64,000 nt of DNA from Arthrobacter sp. MYb213 (GTDB taxonomy: Bacteria; Actinomycetota; Actinomycetes; Actinomycetales; Micrococcaceae), in the NCBI RefSeq assembly GCF_002979915.1, contig NZ_PCQA01000002.1, positions 616,854 through 680,853 on the forward strand. Reading direction: 5' to 3'. The translations under genes were made by a program, and so were the position numbers. Under the pieces are notes generated by a model. It saw nothing but the letters and a program-made list of their open reading frames with translations, was not told the DNA's origin and ran no database searches. Each line of letters starts with the position of its first letter. Position 1 is the first letter of the stretch. Positions 8,138 through 16,994 of this stretch are shown here, in pieces.

Positions 8138-10086
8138 CTCAGCGTAATCGCGGGAACATCGGTCTCAAATTCGAAAATTTGCGCGTAGAACGCTAATGAA
8201 CTTTCCAAGGCCTTGATGATATTTGCCGACTGCCGGAAGCCATGCTGTTCACCAGCAAACAGGATGTAGGCATGCGGAATTCCACGCTTTGCTAATGCGT
8301 CGGCGACCACTTGTGATTGTGCCGGCGGTACCACCTTGTCCTCGTCACCTTGCAAGAGCAACACCGGGCAGGAAATCTTCTCCACATGGTTGATCGGAGC
8401 CCGCTTTTCATAAAGATCAGCTGCCTCCGGATACGGGCCGACAAGCGAGAACATGTACTGGGACTCGAAGTCATGGGTATCTTGAACCAGTCCCACTAAG
8501 TCCGAGACACCATAACGACTGATCCCAGCGGTAAACACGTCGGAGAACGTCAGAGCACACAGCACGGTCCACCCACCAGCGCTTCCGCCTTCAATGCCGA
8601 TCCGCTGGGGATCTGCCAGTCCCCGGTTGATGAGCGCCTTGATCACCGTGACGGTATCGGCAACGTCAACAACACCCCATGCGCCGCGTAGTCGATTACG
8701 GTAGTTGCGTCCGTATCCGGTGGAGCCACCGTAGTTCACATCCACCACCCCAATACCGCGTGATGTGTAGTAGGCAATGGAGGTGCTCAATGTAGCCACG
8801 GCCTGACTGGTAGGTCCACCGTGAACGAAGGTTACATACGGTGGAAGTTCCCCTTCAAGCCCGGCGTAGCCACCTTGGCGAGGTTTGTAGAGCAGTGCGT
8901 GCACCGCTTGTCCTGCCTCATTAACACACTCAAATTCTTCGACTTCCGGAAGCATTTGCGGGTCTGGCAACTGCTCGATAGAACGGGTCACACAGCTGTG
9001 CTCTAGAGTTTCGACATTGATCAAGGAGATTTCTTCTCCATTGGTCAACGAGGATGTTCGGGCCAGTAGCCAGTCGCCGTCAAGATCCAGCGGGCGCACC
9101 CTGGCGAAAGGCAAATCTAGATCCTCTAATCCCCCGGTGGTGGTGTGAACTCGTGCGAGCTTAGTAGTTCCGGTTCCATAGGAGCACAGTAGTGTCTGTG
9201 GGTTTTGACGTAGGTACCATCCGGTACCTACCTGCCATAGCGGGCCGGCAAATTCTGCGGCGCGGTCCACCAGTCGCACGGTTCGTCCCGAGCTGAGCTG
9301 GTAGGTGTAAGGATTCCACCACCCAGAGGAGTCTGAGATAAATGCCAGCCGGTCATCATCAGCCCATTCGGGCTGCAGTACCGATATTTCTGGTCCTCCG
9401 GCAATGACCGTGTCTTTCAAGAACCCTTGCGTGGAATATTCTGCGAGGTGAAGTTCGGTGCTGTCCCATGGCATATTCGGGTGTTCCCAGCTAATCCAAG
9501 TCAGCTGTTCACCGTTCGGGCTCAGCCGTGGACCGGCAACAAAGCGCGCAGGAGAACTGAGCAGTCGGATTGCTGCTAGATCTTCGCTAGCACTGCCATC
9601 AAGAGGAATTTCCACGATATGGCGGACTGGTTCACCGCGTAAATCTTCCATAATCGCCAAGACGTGCCCTGCCGGGCCGGGAACAAATTCGGCGAAACGC
9701 AGCGTGGGGTCCGAGTCGACCATGCTCTGCGGGGTCAAGGCAATCGGGGTTTGGTCTGCCAACAGCTGCAAATACACTCGCTGATCGCTGAAGTTCGCGA
9801 AGACTACCGCAGGAACATCGCCCGCTAACAGCAGCCAGCTAGCGCCGCCGTATTCGTGCACTCTCGAACGCACGTTATAGGGAGCATCAATAAGAGTTCG
9901 TCCCGCTTCAGGGCTGTGACGGTCATACTCCACCAGGGTCATCCGGCCGCCCTCGGAAGGCAGGCCTTCTTGCACAATGAGTTTGTCGCCGAAGAACGAG
10001 GCGGCACCCAAAGGTTTAGTGCCGGCCGCTACTTGCTCGGCTGAGATAGTTGACGGCCAGGATCCATAAGGCATGTGCTGAGGCAT
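8134..10086 (-). CDS. S9 (prolyl oligopeptidase) family serine peptidase
   Basis: 650 residues: an N-terminal beta-propeller region (about 1-390) and a C-terminal alpha/beta-hydrolase domain. The catalytic triad is readable: Ser502 in GIEGGSAGGW, Asp583 in LLQGDEDKVVPP and His615 in GEQHGF. It resembles dipeptidyl aminopeptidase/acylaminoacyl peptidases and probably trims short peptides in the cytoplasm, since no signal peptide is seen. A TAGTAT element 7 nt before the ATG suggests a leaderless transcript. A second in-frame ATG lies 12 nt downstream. Confidence 0.9.
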   Translation of the reverse strand: MPQHMPYGSWPSTISAEQVAAGTKPLGAASFFGDKLIVQEGLPSEGGRMTLVEYDRHSPEAGRTLIDAPYNVRSRVHEYGGASWLLLAGDVPAVVFANFSDQRVYLQLLADQTPIALTPQSMVDSDPTLRFAEFVPGPAGHVLAIMEDLRGEPVRHIVEIPLDGSASEDLAAIRLLSSPARFVAGPRLSPNGEQLTWISWEHPNMPWDSTELHLAEYSTQGFLKDTVIAGGPEISVLQPEWADDDRLAFISDSSGWWNPYTYQLSSGRTVRLVDRAAEFAGPLWQVGTGWYLRQNPQTLLCSYGTGTTKLARVHTTTGGLEDLDLPFARVRPLDLDGDWLLARTSSLTNGEEISLINVETLEHSCVTRSIEQLPDPQMLPEVEEFECVNEAGQAVHALLYKPRQGGYAGLEGELPPYVTFVHGGPTSQAVATLSTSIAYYTSRGIGVVDVNYGGSTGYGRNYRNRLRGAWGVVDVADTVTVIKALINRGLADPQRIGIEGGSAGGWTVLCALTFSDVFTAGISRYGVSDLVGLVQDTHDFESQYMFSLVGPYPEAADLYEKRAPINHVEKISCPVLLLQGDEDKVVPPAQSQVVADALAKRGIPHAYILFAGEQHGFRQSANIIKALESSLAFYAQIFEFETDVPAITLS

Positions 10087-10093
10087 GTGTTAG

Positions 10094-10099
10094 ATACTA
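10094..10099 (-). promoter_or_regulatory. -10 element of the S9 peptidase gene
   Basis: On the minus strand TAGTAT is followed by 7 nt and then the ATG at 10086, consistent with leaderless transcription; the -35 region is poor. Confidence 0.45.
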
Positions 10100-10161
10100 G
10101 TCACATATTCTGCTCGGAACGACCCTCGACAAGCCATAACACGGTGCGCTTGGATGGAGTT

Positions 10162-10707
10162 ATGGCTAAATTTGTGCTGTTTTTACGCGGAGTAAACGTC
10201 GGTGGGGTCAAGATTCTGATGAAAGATCTTACTGAGCTACTTAGCGATGCCGGATACAGCCAGGTAAAAACGGTGCTCGCCAGTGGCAATGCTGTCCTTG
10301 AGGCCCCACACGACAACGCGTCGGTGCTTCGTGAGCACTGCGAAGCACTATTGGCTCAACATTATTCTCGTGCGATTCCCTGCCTGGTCTTCACCGCGCA
10401 AGAGGTCCATGAGCTTTCTGAGGACTTCCCGGTGCAACTACCGGATACCCATCACGAGTATCACCGGTACCTTAGCCTGTGCGCCAGTCAGGAGGATGCC
10501 CAGCAACTTCAGCTTGGCGCGACGGCGCTGGATTCGACACAGCAGACGGCCCTTCGCGGCCGAGCACTGTGCTGGGTGAGTCCGAAAGGGCAAAGTCTGG
10601 AGAGTCCGGTAGCGAAATTGGTGGCCGCTCAGTCTCGCAGGTACCTGATCACCACGCGGAACCTAAATACCTTAGTAAAACTTTCGACAATTATTCGAGC
10701 GCAGTAG
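10162..10707 (+). CDS. DUF1697 family protein
   Basis: 181 residues starting MAKFVLFLRGVNVGG, the hallmark DUF1697 N-terminus, then LASGNAVLEAP. The ATG at 10162 is chosen because GGATGGAG (10152-10159) lies just upstream; an open frame further upstream has no family content. Function is unknown; the family is a small cytosolic alpha/beta protein common in actinobacteria. The gene is divergent from the S9 peptidase. Confidence 0.88.
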   Translation: MAKFVLFLRGVNVGGVKILMKDLTELLSDAGYSQVKTVLASGNAVLEAPHDNASVLREHCEALLAQHYSRAIPCLVFTAQEVHELSEDFPVQLPDTHHEYHRYLSLCASQEDAQQLQLGATALDSTQQTALRGRALCWVSPKGQSLESPVAKLVAAQSRRYLITTRNLNTLVKLSTIIRAQ

Positions 10708-10762
10708 TTCCGAGCATAATTAGCTCTGCTGTTTCCATTTCAACTCGCTGAGGGCCACGTCC

Positions 10763-11419
10763 ATGCTCATTGTCTTCGAACTCGTTGGCATCTTCTTTTT
10801 TGCGGTCGCCGGGTCGCTGATGGCTGCGCGTCGCGGTTTCGACATCCTCGGTTCGTTGTTCTTAGGTGGCGTCACTGGCTTAGGAGGCGGCGTGGTGCGC
10901 GATTTGATCCTTAATGAATCCCCCGCAACCTTTGCGCACCCCATATATTTTGCGCCCCCGGTACTCGCCGCATTATTGGTCTACGGTTTTACTCCGGCTA
11001 TTCAAAAACTTCACCGTTTGGTGCTGGTCTTTGACGCGGCCGGGTTAGCGCTGTTCTGTGTCACCGGCACCATGAAGGCGCTACAGCATAACTTCAACCC
11101 GGTAACCGCGGTACTGCTAGGAGTCATCTCCGGAGTCGGTGGCGGTCTCTTACGTGACGTGATTTCCAACGTCACCCCGGATTTGTTCAACCCGCGCGAT
11201 ATCTATGCGATTGCCGCGATGTTCGGTGGCACGCTCACCGCAGTGTTCTGGAGCTTGGAGCTATTCAACCCGGTAGTTGTGGTGGCTATTGCTGCGCTCA
11301 CCTTTGCCATTCGTCTGGCCTCGTTGAAGTTTGGCTGGCGGATTCCGCTGGCTGCCGGACATTGGTATCGTCCTAGCCCGAGCGCTCCGCCGCATGATGG
11401 GCCACAGCGACATTTCTAG
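10763..11419 (+). CDS. TRIC/UPF0126-type small membrane channel protein
   Basis: 218 residues with about seven hydrophobic segments and two internal repeats carrying the family motif GxxxGxGGGxxRD: TGLGGGVVRDLILNE near residue 35 and SGVGGGLLRDVISN near residue 130. Prokaryotic TRIC proteins are trimeric cation channels; a relative (YadS) has been linked to glycine transport, so the substrate is uncertain. GAGGG upstream supports the ATG at 10763. The C-terminal 25 residues are Pro/His-rich and hydrophilic. Confidence 0.88.
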   Translation: MLIVFELVGIFFFAVAGSLMAARRGFDILGSLFLGGVTGLGGGVVRDLILNESPATFAHPIYFAPPVLAALLVYGFTPAIQKLHRLVLVFDAAGLALFCVTGTMKALQHNFNPVTAVLLGVISGVGGGLLRDVISNVTPDLFNPRDIYAIAAMFGGTLTAVFWSLELFNPVVVVAIAALTFAIRLASLKFGWRIPLAAGHWYRPSPSAPPHDGPQRHF

Positions 11420-11425
11420 GCGTTG

Positions 11426-12679
11426 CTACTGAACGCGTTCGAGCCTGCCCTCGCCCTCGGCGCCGGGAGCCGTGTCTTCGATGGTGCGTGGTGGGTTGAT
11501 GATAATTGCTCCCACCAACATCACCACGATGCATACGCCCAGCATCGAGAAAGCCACTCCCCAGGAGCCGCTGGCCTGCTGGACTATGCCAAATAGCATC
11601 GGTACAACCGCTGCACCGGCGTAGCCTAAACCTTGAGCAAAACCGGAGAGCACTCCGGAGCCGTAGGTGGTGCGTGAGCGCAGATTCATCATCAACAAGG
11701 CGATGGCAAAGGTTCCCTGCCCGAGCCCTGCCATGGAAACCCAGATCCAGGTCCCAGAGGTTGGTGAAAGGTAAATCCCTAGGTGGCCCACGATCCAGCA
11801 GGCAGTAAAAACACCCACTGCGATGATCGGGTTTTTTAAGCGTGGAACCCATAGCGGAACCAACAAGCTCACCGGAAGTCCAAGGATCGCGAACAGTGCC
11901 AGCATATTGCCACTGCTCGCTTCGCTGAGCCCCTGGGCGTGAAGATACGGCGGGAGCCAGGTGAAGTAGACGTAGGTCTGTGCGGAGTTGCCGGCAAGGA
12001 AGATCGCCAGTCCCCAGGCCACCTTGGATTTCCAGGGGTTGATTCGCACAATTTCATGCCCACCCACCGCTGGTAGCTGAGTTTCGGGACGCTGCACACG
12101 GCGGTCAGCAAATAGCTGCACCATCCAGGGAATCAGCACGATGGAAGATAGTAGCGCCCAAGAACCAATGGAGGTTTTCCAGTTGCCGATATTGGCGAAA
12201 GGAACCGAAAACTGCGGGGCCAGCCAGGTACCGATGGCAATCATCGTGACATATCCGCTGGTGACCACGCCGATACGGTCCGGGAAGTATTTTTTGACCA
12301 GCGGCGGAAGTACCACGTTGCCCATGCCGTAACCGGCCAGCGTGACGATGGAAAGCGCCAAGAATGGGTAAACATTTGGCATAAATGGACGTGCCAACTG
12401 ACCAACCACGGCTAAGGCCACGGAGACGATGAGGGTTCGTTCTAAGCCCCACAGCCGAATCAGCCGCGGAGTGAGCAGTCCAAAAACTGCAAATGAAATG
12501 GGGGCCAGCATAGCCAGTAGGCCAGTGGTGAATTCGGTGAATTCGATATCTTGTTGGATCCGAGCCAATAATGGTGGCACCGAGACAACCGCCGCGCGTA
12601 GCGACAAAGCCATCAGCAGGATGCCAAGTAGCGCTCCGATACGACCCTTGAGTCGTTTATTTGCACCATCTGTGGCCAT
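11426..12679 (-). CDS. MFS transporter, CynX/NimT-like
   Basis: 417 residues, 12 predicted membrane segments. The N-terminal pattern (LMALSLRAAVVSVPPLLARI, then LLTPRLIRLWGLERTL) is typical of the CynX/NimT cyanate and nitroimidazole permease group of the major facilitator superfamily. Substrate cannot be read from sequence. AGGGA lies 8 nt before the ATG. It is followed upstream on the same strand by a TetR regulator 31 nt away, so the two may be co-transcribed (TetR first). Confidence 0.85.
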   Translation of the reverse strand: MATDGANKRLKGRIGALLGILLMALSLRAAVVSVPPLLARIQQDIEFTEFTTGLLAMLAPISFAVFGLLTPRLIRLWGLERTLIVSVALAVVGQLARPFMPNVYPFLALSIVTLAGYGMGNVVLPPLVKKYFPDRIGVVTSGYVTMIAIGTWLAPQFSVPFANIGNWKTSIGSWALLSSIVLIPWMVQLFADRRVQRPETQLPAVGGHEIVRINPWKSKVAWGLAIFLAGNSAQTYVYFTWLPPYLHAQGLSEASSGNMLALFAILGLPVSLLVPLWVPRLKNPIIAVGVFTACWIVGHLGIYLSPTSGTWIWVSMAGLGQGTFAIALLMMNLRSRTTYGSGVLSGFAQGLGYAGAAVVPMLFGIVQQASGSWGVAFSMLGVCIVVMLVGAIIINPPRTIEDTAPGAEGEGRLERVQ

Positions 12680-12710
12680 GTGACACGTCCCTGCGAGATT
12701 ATTCGTTGAG

Positions 12711-13253
12711 TTACTTCAACTTTTTGAGTTGCGGAACTAAGTCTAGTAATTCTTGGAGCCGACCATCAAAAGTACTCTGATACCAGGAACCCGGCGTCGC
12801 TAAATGAGCATAGAGTCCTTCACCAATCAGGATCACTAAATGAGCTATGGATTGGTCACCTACCTCGTCCAAGATCAGCTGGAACCACCGCGAGTGCACG
12901 TCTTTTAACATCTCCGAGGCGCTTACAACACCGGCTTGGGCCAGACGTTGCACCGCCACTAAATGCCGGTCCAATTCGGTATCAACTTCTGCGGAGGTCT
13001 GCACGTAATAAACCGACGCACCCTCTGGCACTTCGCTCATGCGGGTCAGATCCAATTGCACGTGCTCTTCGGTAGATTCGATCACCCCGTCGGCTAGCGC
13101 CTCCTTTGAAGCGAAGTGATAAAGCAGTCCCCCTTTGGAGACTCCTGCTCGGCTCGCCGTGGCTTCCAAGGTTGCGGCGCGTTCGCCTTCTTCGCAGAGT
13201 AGCGAAATATAGGCATCGAGGCATTTGTTGCGTGCCGCTGGTGGGCGAGCCAT
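12711..13253 (-). CDS. TetR/AcrR family repressor
   Basis: 180 residues. The N-terminal helix-turn-helix is standard TetR (TLEATASRAGVSKGGLLYHF, residues about 28-47), with a C-terminal ligand-binding domain ending in a Leu/Lys-rich stretch. AAGGAG lies 4 nt before the ATG. The 28-bp operator at 13301-13328 sits between it and the divergent DHA2 pump, so it probably represses both itself and the pump, and perhaps the CynX-like MFS co-directional with it. Confidence 0.9.
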   Translation of the reverse strand: MARPPAARNKCLDAYISLLCEEGERAATLEATASRAGVSKGGLLYHFASKEALADGVIESTEEHVQLDLTRMSEVPEGASVYYVQTSAEVDTELDRHLVAVQRLAQAGVVSASEMLKDVHSRWFQLILDEVGDQSIAHLVILIGEGLYAHLATPGSWYQSTFDGRLQELLDLVPQLKKLK

Positions 13254-13300
13254 TGAACTCCTTCGTAGGACGGTGACGGATTTAACCTTACATTCGATGG

Positions 13301-13328
13301 TAACTATACCAACCGGACGGTATAGTTA
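13301..13328. promoter_or_regulatory. TetR operator (10-bp arms, 8-bp spacer)
   Basis: TAACTATACC at 13301-13310 and its exact reverse complement GGTATAGTTA at 13319-13328 flank AACCGGAC. It lies in the divergent region between the TetR gene and the drug-efflux gene, the usual place for an autoregulating TetR site. Confidence 0.85.
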
Positions 13329-13382
13329 TGAACGAGGAACAATTCCTCCTCACTCAATACGCAATTTTTGAAGGCCAATCCC

Positions 13383-14900
13383 ATGAGCTCACAGATTACC
13401 GAACGCACCTTGACTCTGAGTCGTTCGCGCCGCTGGGCCGCTCTAGCAGTACTACTATTTCCAGTACTCCTAATCTCAGTGGACAACACCGTACTGTCAT
13501 TCGCAGTTCCCGCTATCTCGGCTGCCTTGTCCCCGAGCGGGGCGCAGCTGTTGTGGATCATTGATATTTATCCTTTGATCCTCGCGGGACTGCTAGTACC
13601 CATGGGATTTTTAGGTGACCGGATTGGCCGACGAAAAGTCCTTTTGATTGGTGCCACCGGCTTTGCACTCATCTCCGCGCTAGCCGCCTTTGCTACCGAC
13701 GCGATCCAACTCGTGTTGGCACGCGCACTTCTGGGCGTCTTCGGCGCCATGCTCATGCCTGCCACACTGTCGCTGATCCGCAATATCTTTCCTGACGCGA
13801 AGGAGCGCCGCACCGCGATTGCCATCTGGGCGAGCGCTTTTTCCGGCGGCGCCGTGCTCGGTCCTATCGTTGGCGGGATCTTACTGGAGCACTTCTGGTG
13901 GGGTTCGGTCTTCTTGCTAGCCGTCCCGATGCTACTTCCGCTGCTCGTTGGTGGACTTTTGCTCCTGCCCGAATCCAAGGACCCAAACCCCGGGCGTGTT
14001 GATCCCTGGTCGATTGTCTTAGTGATTTTCACGCTGCTGCCATTTGTTTACGCGGTTAAATCCTTCACTACCGAACCTGTGTACATCGCGGTCGGTGCGT
14101 TGTCGTTGGCAATCGTCAGTGGAATCACCTTTGTACGCAGGCAATTAGTCTTAGCAAACCCGATGATTGACGTGCGACTCTTTTCAAATGGTGTGTTCTC
14201 CGGTGCGTTGACGGTGAACCTTATCGGAGTTTTCTCCTTGGTCGGCTTCATTTACTTCGTTTCCCAGCATCTGCAGCTGATCGCCGGATACAGTCCGCTC
14301 GAGGCGGGCCTGCTGATGACTCCCGGGCTCGTTCTGACCATGGCCTTCGGTTTACTCTCGGTGCCGCTGGCCTCCCGCTTCGGCGCGCCGGGCATTATGG
14401 TCGGAGGTCTGCTGCTCTCCGCGCTTGCCTACGCTTTAGTGGTCTTTGCAGGATCTTCTGGCGATGTCTTCTGGCTCATGGTGGCGTTCTGCATCTTGGG
14501 CATCGGTGTCGGCATGTCCGAGACCCTGTCTAACGACATGGTGCTCAGTGCGGTGCCCGCGGCGAAGTCCGGAGCCGCCTCGGCCATCTCCGAGACCGCA
14601 TATGAGGTTGGTGCGGTGCTCGGCGTGGCAGTGCTCGGAACGATCCTGAACACCGTGTATGCGGCTCAATTGCGGGTTCCCGAGATACTCACTGAGACGC
14701 AAGTCCAGTTAGCTGGCGAAACTTTGAGTGGCGCGCATCAAATTGCTCAAGGCTTACCAACCAACCAAGCACAAGATCTTTTGGCCTCTGCAGCCCACGC
14801 TTTTGACAATGGTGTGCTCATTACCTCGAGCATCGCCGCGGTCCTAGCGCTGGTCGCGGCAATCGTGGTAGCGCGAATCATCAAACCCGCTACTCGGTGA
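13383..14900 (+). CDS. MFS drug:H+ antiporter, DHA2 (14-TM) family
   Basis: 505 residues, about 14 hydrophobic segments. Motif A is visible after TM2 (MGFLGDRIGRRKVLLIGA), and VDNTVLSFAVPAI in TM1 matches the QacA/SmvA-like group. The ATG at 13383 is chosen over an in-frame TTG at 13368 because GAAGG lies 8 nt upstream. Pairing with a divergent TetR and an operator points to efflux of a toxic compound that is the TetR ligand. Confidence 0.9.
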   Translation: MSSQITERTLTLSRSRRWAALAVLLFPVLLISVDNTVLSFAVPAISAALSPSGAQLLWIIDIYPLILAGLLVPMGFLGDRIGRRKVLLIGATGFALISALAAFATDAIQLVLARALLGVFGAMLMPATLSLIRNIFPDAKERRTAIAIWASAFSGGAVLGPIVGGILLEHFWWGSVFLLAVPMLLPLLVGGLLLLPESKDPNPGRVDPWSIVLVIFTLLPFVYAVKSFTTEPVYIAVGALSLAIVSGITFVRRQLVLANPMIDVRLFSNGVFSGALTVNLIGVFSLVGFIYFVSQHLQLIAGYSPLEAGLLMTPGLVLTMAFGLLSVPLASRFGAPGIMVGGLLLSALAYALVVFAGSSGDVFWLMVAFCILGIGVGMSETLSNDMVLSAVPAAKSGAASAISETAYEVGAVLGVAVLGTILNTVYAAQLRVPEILTETQVQLAGETLSGAHQIAQGLPTNQAQDLLASAAHAFDNGVLITSSIAAVLALVAAIVVARIIKPATR

Positions 14901-15189
14901 ACGAATTAAGACACTTTTTGAAAATCTTGATTAATTAGGTCAAAGATATTCAAAAGTTGCGAAACTCGACGTAGGCTAGGCAGTGTAGTTCCAAAGTAAT
15001 TCGCGAAGAACCCTTTAGAAGTTTGTGAATGTCGATCCGCATGGTTGGCGCGAACCCCTTCTAGACGTGAAGTGAATGACTTGGCTGCTTCGTTAGATGG
15101 AGAAATTTCGGTTTCAAAGTCTCACGTGGATTACAACCAAGCTCACCGATAAGAACGGTGAGGAACGTCTGAAAGGACCAAATAATATA
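14901..15189 (+). promoter_or_regulatory. Long leader region of the cold-shock gene with hairpin
   Basis: 289 bp without a gene. A perfect 7-bp stem CTCACCG/CGGTGAG (15142-15148 with 15156-15162, 7-nt loop) lies 28 nt before the start codon and just ahead of the GAAAGGA ribosome site. Long structured leaders are known thermosensors in cspA mRNAs; its action here is inferred. Confidence 0.5.
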
Positions 15190-15393
15190 ATGGCAACCGG
15201 TATCGTCAAATGGTTTAACGCTGAAAAAGGCTTCGGATTCATCGCTCCAGACAGCGGAGATCCAGACGTCTTTGCTCACTTCTCCGCCATCCAGACCGAG
15301 GGATTCCGTTCCTTGGAAGAGGGCCAGAAGGTTGAGTTCGAAGTAGTTGAGGGCCCTAAGGGTCTTCAGGCAGCGGACATCCGCGGACTCTAA
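15190..15393 (+). CDS. Cold-shock protein, CspA family
   Basis: 67 residues, usual length for the family. RNP1 (KGFGFIAP, residues about 15-22) and RNP2 (DVFAHFSAI, about 27-35) are intact, so it should bind single-stranded RNA/DNA as an RNA chaperone. The true start is MATGIVKWF at 15190; an upstream frame to 15097 is leader sequence. The gene is followed by a very strong terminator. Confidence 0.96.
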   Translation: MATGIVKWFNAEKGFGFIAPDSGDPDVFAHFSAIQTEGFRSLEEGQKVEFEVVEGPKGLQAADIRGL

Positions 15394-15428
15394 AGTTCTA
15401 CGGCGAATAGCCTACAGACTTGAGCGAT

Positions 15429-15470
15429 AACGTCGCCTTCCCAGAATCATCTGGGAAGGCGACGTTTTCA
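15429..15470 (+). terminator. Rho-independent terminator of the cold-shock gene
   Basis: A perfect 17-bp stem (15429-15445 with 15450-15466) with a 4-nt loop, followed by TT and C; the arms read AACGTCGCCTTCCCAGA and its complement. Confidence 0.92.
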
Positions 15471-15522
15471 CGTTAAACTCCATTCCCGGAATACTCCCGC
15501 GCTTAGGTGGGTTGTACCGGGT

Positions 15523-16515
15523 GTGAAGCTTTCGATTCTTGATCTTGCCCCGGTTGCTCCTAACAGCACCATCTCCGACTCATTTAAATCATCGGTACGA
15601 CTTGCGCAGCTTGCCGAACGCACCGGTTATGAACGTGTTTGGTACGCCGAACACCACAACATGCCAACCATCGCCTCCAGCGCGACCTCGCTACTGATCA
15701 GCCATGTAGCCCACCACACCGAGAAAATTCGTTTGGGTTCTGGTGGTGTGATGCTCCCGAACCACTCCCCCTTGGTGATCGCCGAACAATTTGGCACCTT
15801 GGCCGAGATCTTCGGAGATCGCATTGACCTAGGTCTGGGCCGTGCCCCGGGGACGGATATGACCACCTTGCGTGCGCTGCGCCGCGAACCGTCGGCCTCC
15901 GATTCATTCCCACACGATGTGCTCGAGCTTCAGGCCTATCTGGCTGGCGAATCACGGGTGCCAACGGTACAGGCAGTCCCTGGCGCCGGAACTAACGTTC
16001 CGCTCTACATTTTGGGCTCATCCTTATTTGGCGCTCAGCTCGCCGCGCAGTTTGGTCTGCCATATTCCTTCGCCTCGCACTTCGCCCCGGCGGCACTGCA
16101 TCAGGCAATCAAGACCTACCGCGAACAGTTCAAGCCGTCGGCTCAGCTGGCCGAACCATATGTGATCGCCGGAGTGGGTGTTATCGCTGCGGATAGTGCA
16201 GCGCAAGCTCACGAATTGAAGGTGCAGGCTGAACGCCAACGCGTGTCATCCTTCTTGGGCCGAAATGCCAAGAAGGAATTCACCGAGGCAGAGCTCGATA
16301 TGGTGATGACTACCCCACAGGCCGAGCAGATCTTGGATATGATGCGCTACACCGCCATCGGTACCGGCGAACAGGTCGCCGAATACCTGCAGGAATTTGC
16401 GCTCAATGCTCAGGCTGATGAACTGATCACCGTGCATAGCCCATTGCATGAAGAGGATCGCTTGAAGTCGGTCCAGCTGACCGCGGACGCCTGCCAGCTG
16501 GTTAGCGTGGGCTAA
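15523..16515 (+). CDS. LLM-class (bacterial luciferase-like) flavin-dependent oxidoreductase
   Basis: 330 residues starting at GTG. The N-terminus (LSILDLAPV), the block [18 protein letters not shown] and [10 protein letters not shown] are typical of the YhbW-like branch of luciferase-like monooxygenases, which use F420 or FMN in a TIM barrel. Substrate is unknown. The 3' end overlaps the convergent membrane-protein gene by 14 bp. Confidence 0.9.
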   Translation: MKLSILDLAPVAPNSTISDSFKSSVRLAQLAERTGYERVWYAEHHNMPTIASSATSLLISHVAHHTEKIRLGSGGVMLPNHSPLVIAEQFGTLAEIFGDRIDLGLGRAPGTDMTTLRALRREPSASDSFPHDVLELQAYLAGESRVPTVQAVPGAGTNVPLYILGSSLFGAQLAAQFGLPYSFASHFAPAALHQAIKTYREQFKPSAQLAEPYVIAGVGVIAADSAAQAHELKVQAERQRVSSFLGRNAKKEFTEAELDMVMTTPQAEQILDMMRYTAIGTGEQVAEYLQEFALNAQADELITVHSPLHEEDRLKSVQLTADACQLVSVG

Positions 16516-16984
16516 TACTGACCCACCGCTTGCACGCAAGCACCAACGCGATCACCAGCGTTACGGTAAGTACCCCTTCTACGCCGATATAGGCGTAGTG
16601 CCACAGTGATCCGCCATCGGAATTTCCGGCCAGCACCGCATCGGTGCGAACCGAGAGTCCGGGGCGGATCACTGCCGCTTTAAGCAGCAACAAGAATCCA
16701 GCGATTCCCACGATCCACCACCAGGCACGGTCCATGTGGCGTTTAAAGCTTCCTGCGAACCAGCAGACAAAGAGCACTATTTCTACCGCGTTCATGGCGG
16801 TGAAGACTAAGCGGCCAATCCCTAAGCCCAAGGCGATAGTGATCCCCGGCGCGGTGAACTTCAGGGGTGCTTCGATGAAGGAAATTCCAATGATCATTCC
16901 CAGCCATATTGCGGGAATGAGAATTCGGGCGGCAACTGCCCACGTAGCGGCCCGTGAGGCCACCAAGGCTGTGGATGTACTCAT
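16502..16984 (-). CDS. Four-helix integral membrane protein of unknown function
   Basis: 160 residues with about four hydrophobic segments ([64 protein letters not shown]). [13 protein letters not shown] between TM1 and TM2 recurs in small uncharacterised membrane proteins, but I cannot name the family. It lies 10 nt downstream of the MFS gene on the same strand, so the two are probably one transcript. Confidence 0.72.
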   Translation of the reverse strand: MSTSTALVASRAATWAVAARILIPAIWLGMIIGISFIEAPLKFTAPGITIALGLGIGRLVFTAMNAVEIVLFVCWFAGSFKRHMDRAWWWIVGIAGFLLLLKAAVIRPGLSVRTDAVLAGNSDGGSLWHYAYIGVEGVLTVTLVIALVLACKRWVSISPR

Positions 16985-16994
16985 ACTTTCTAGG

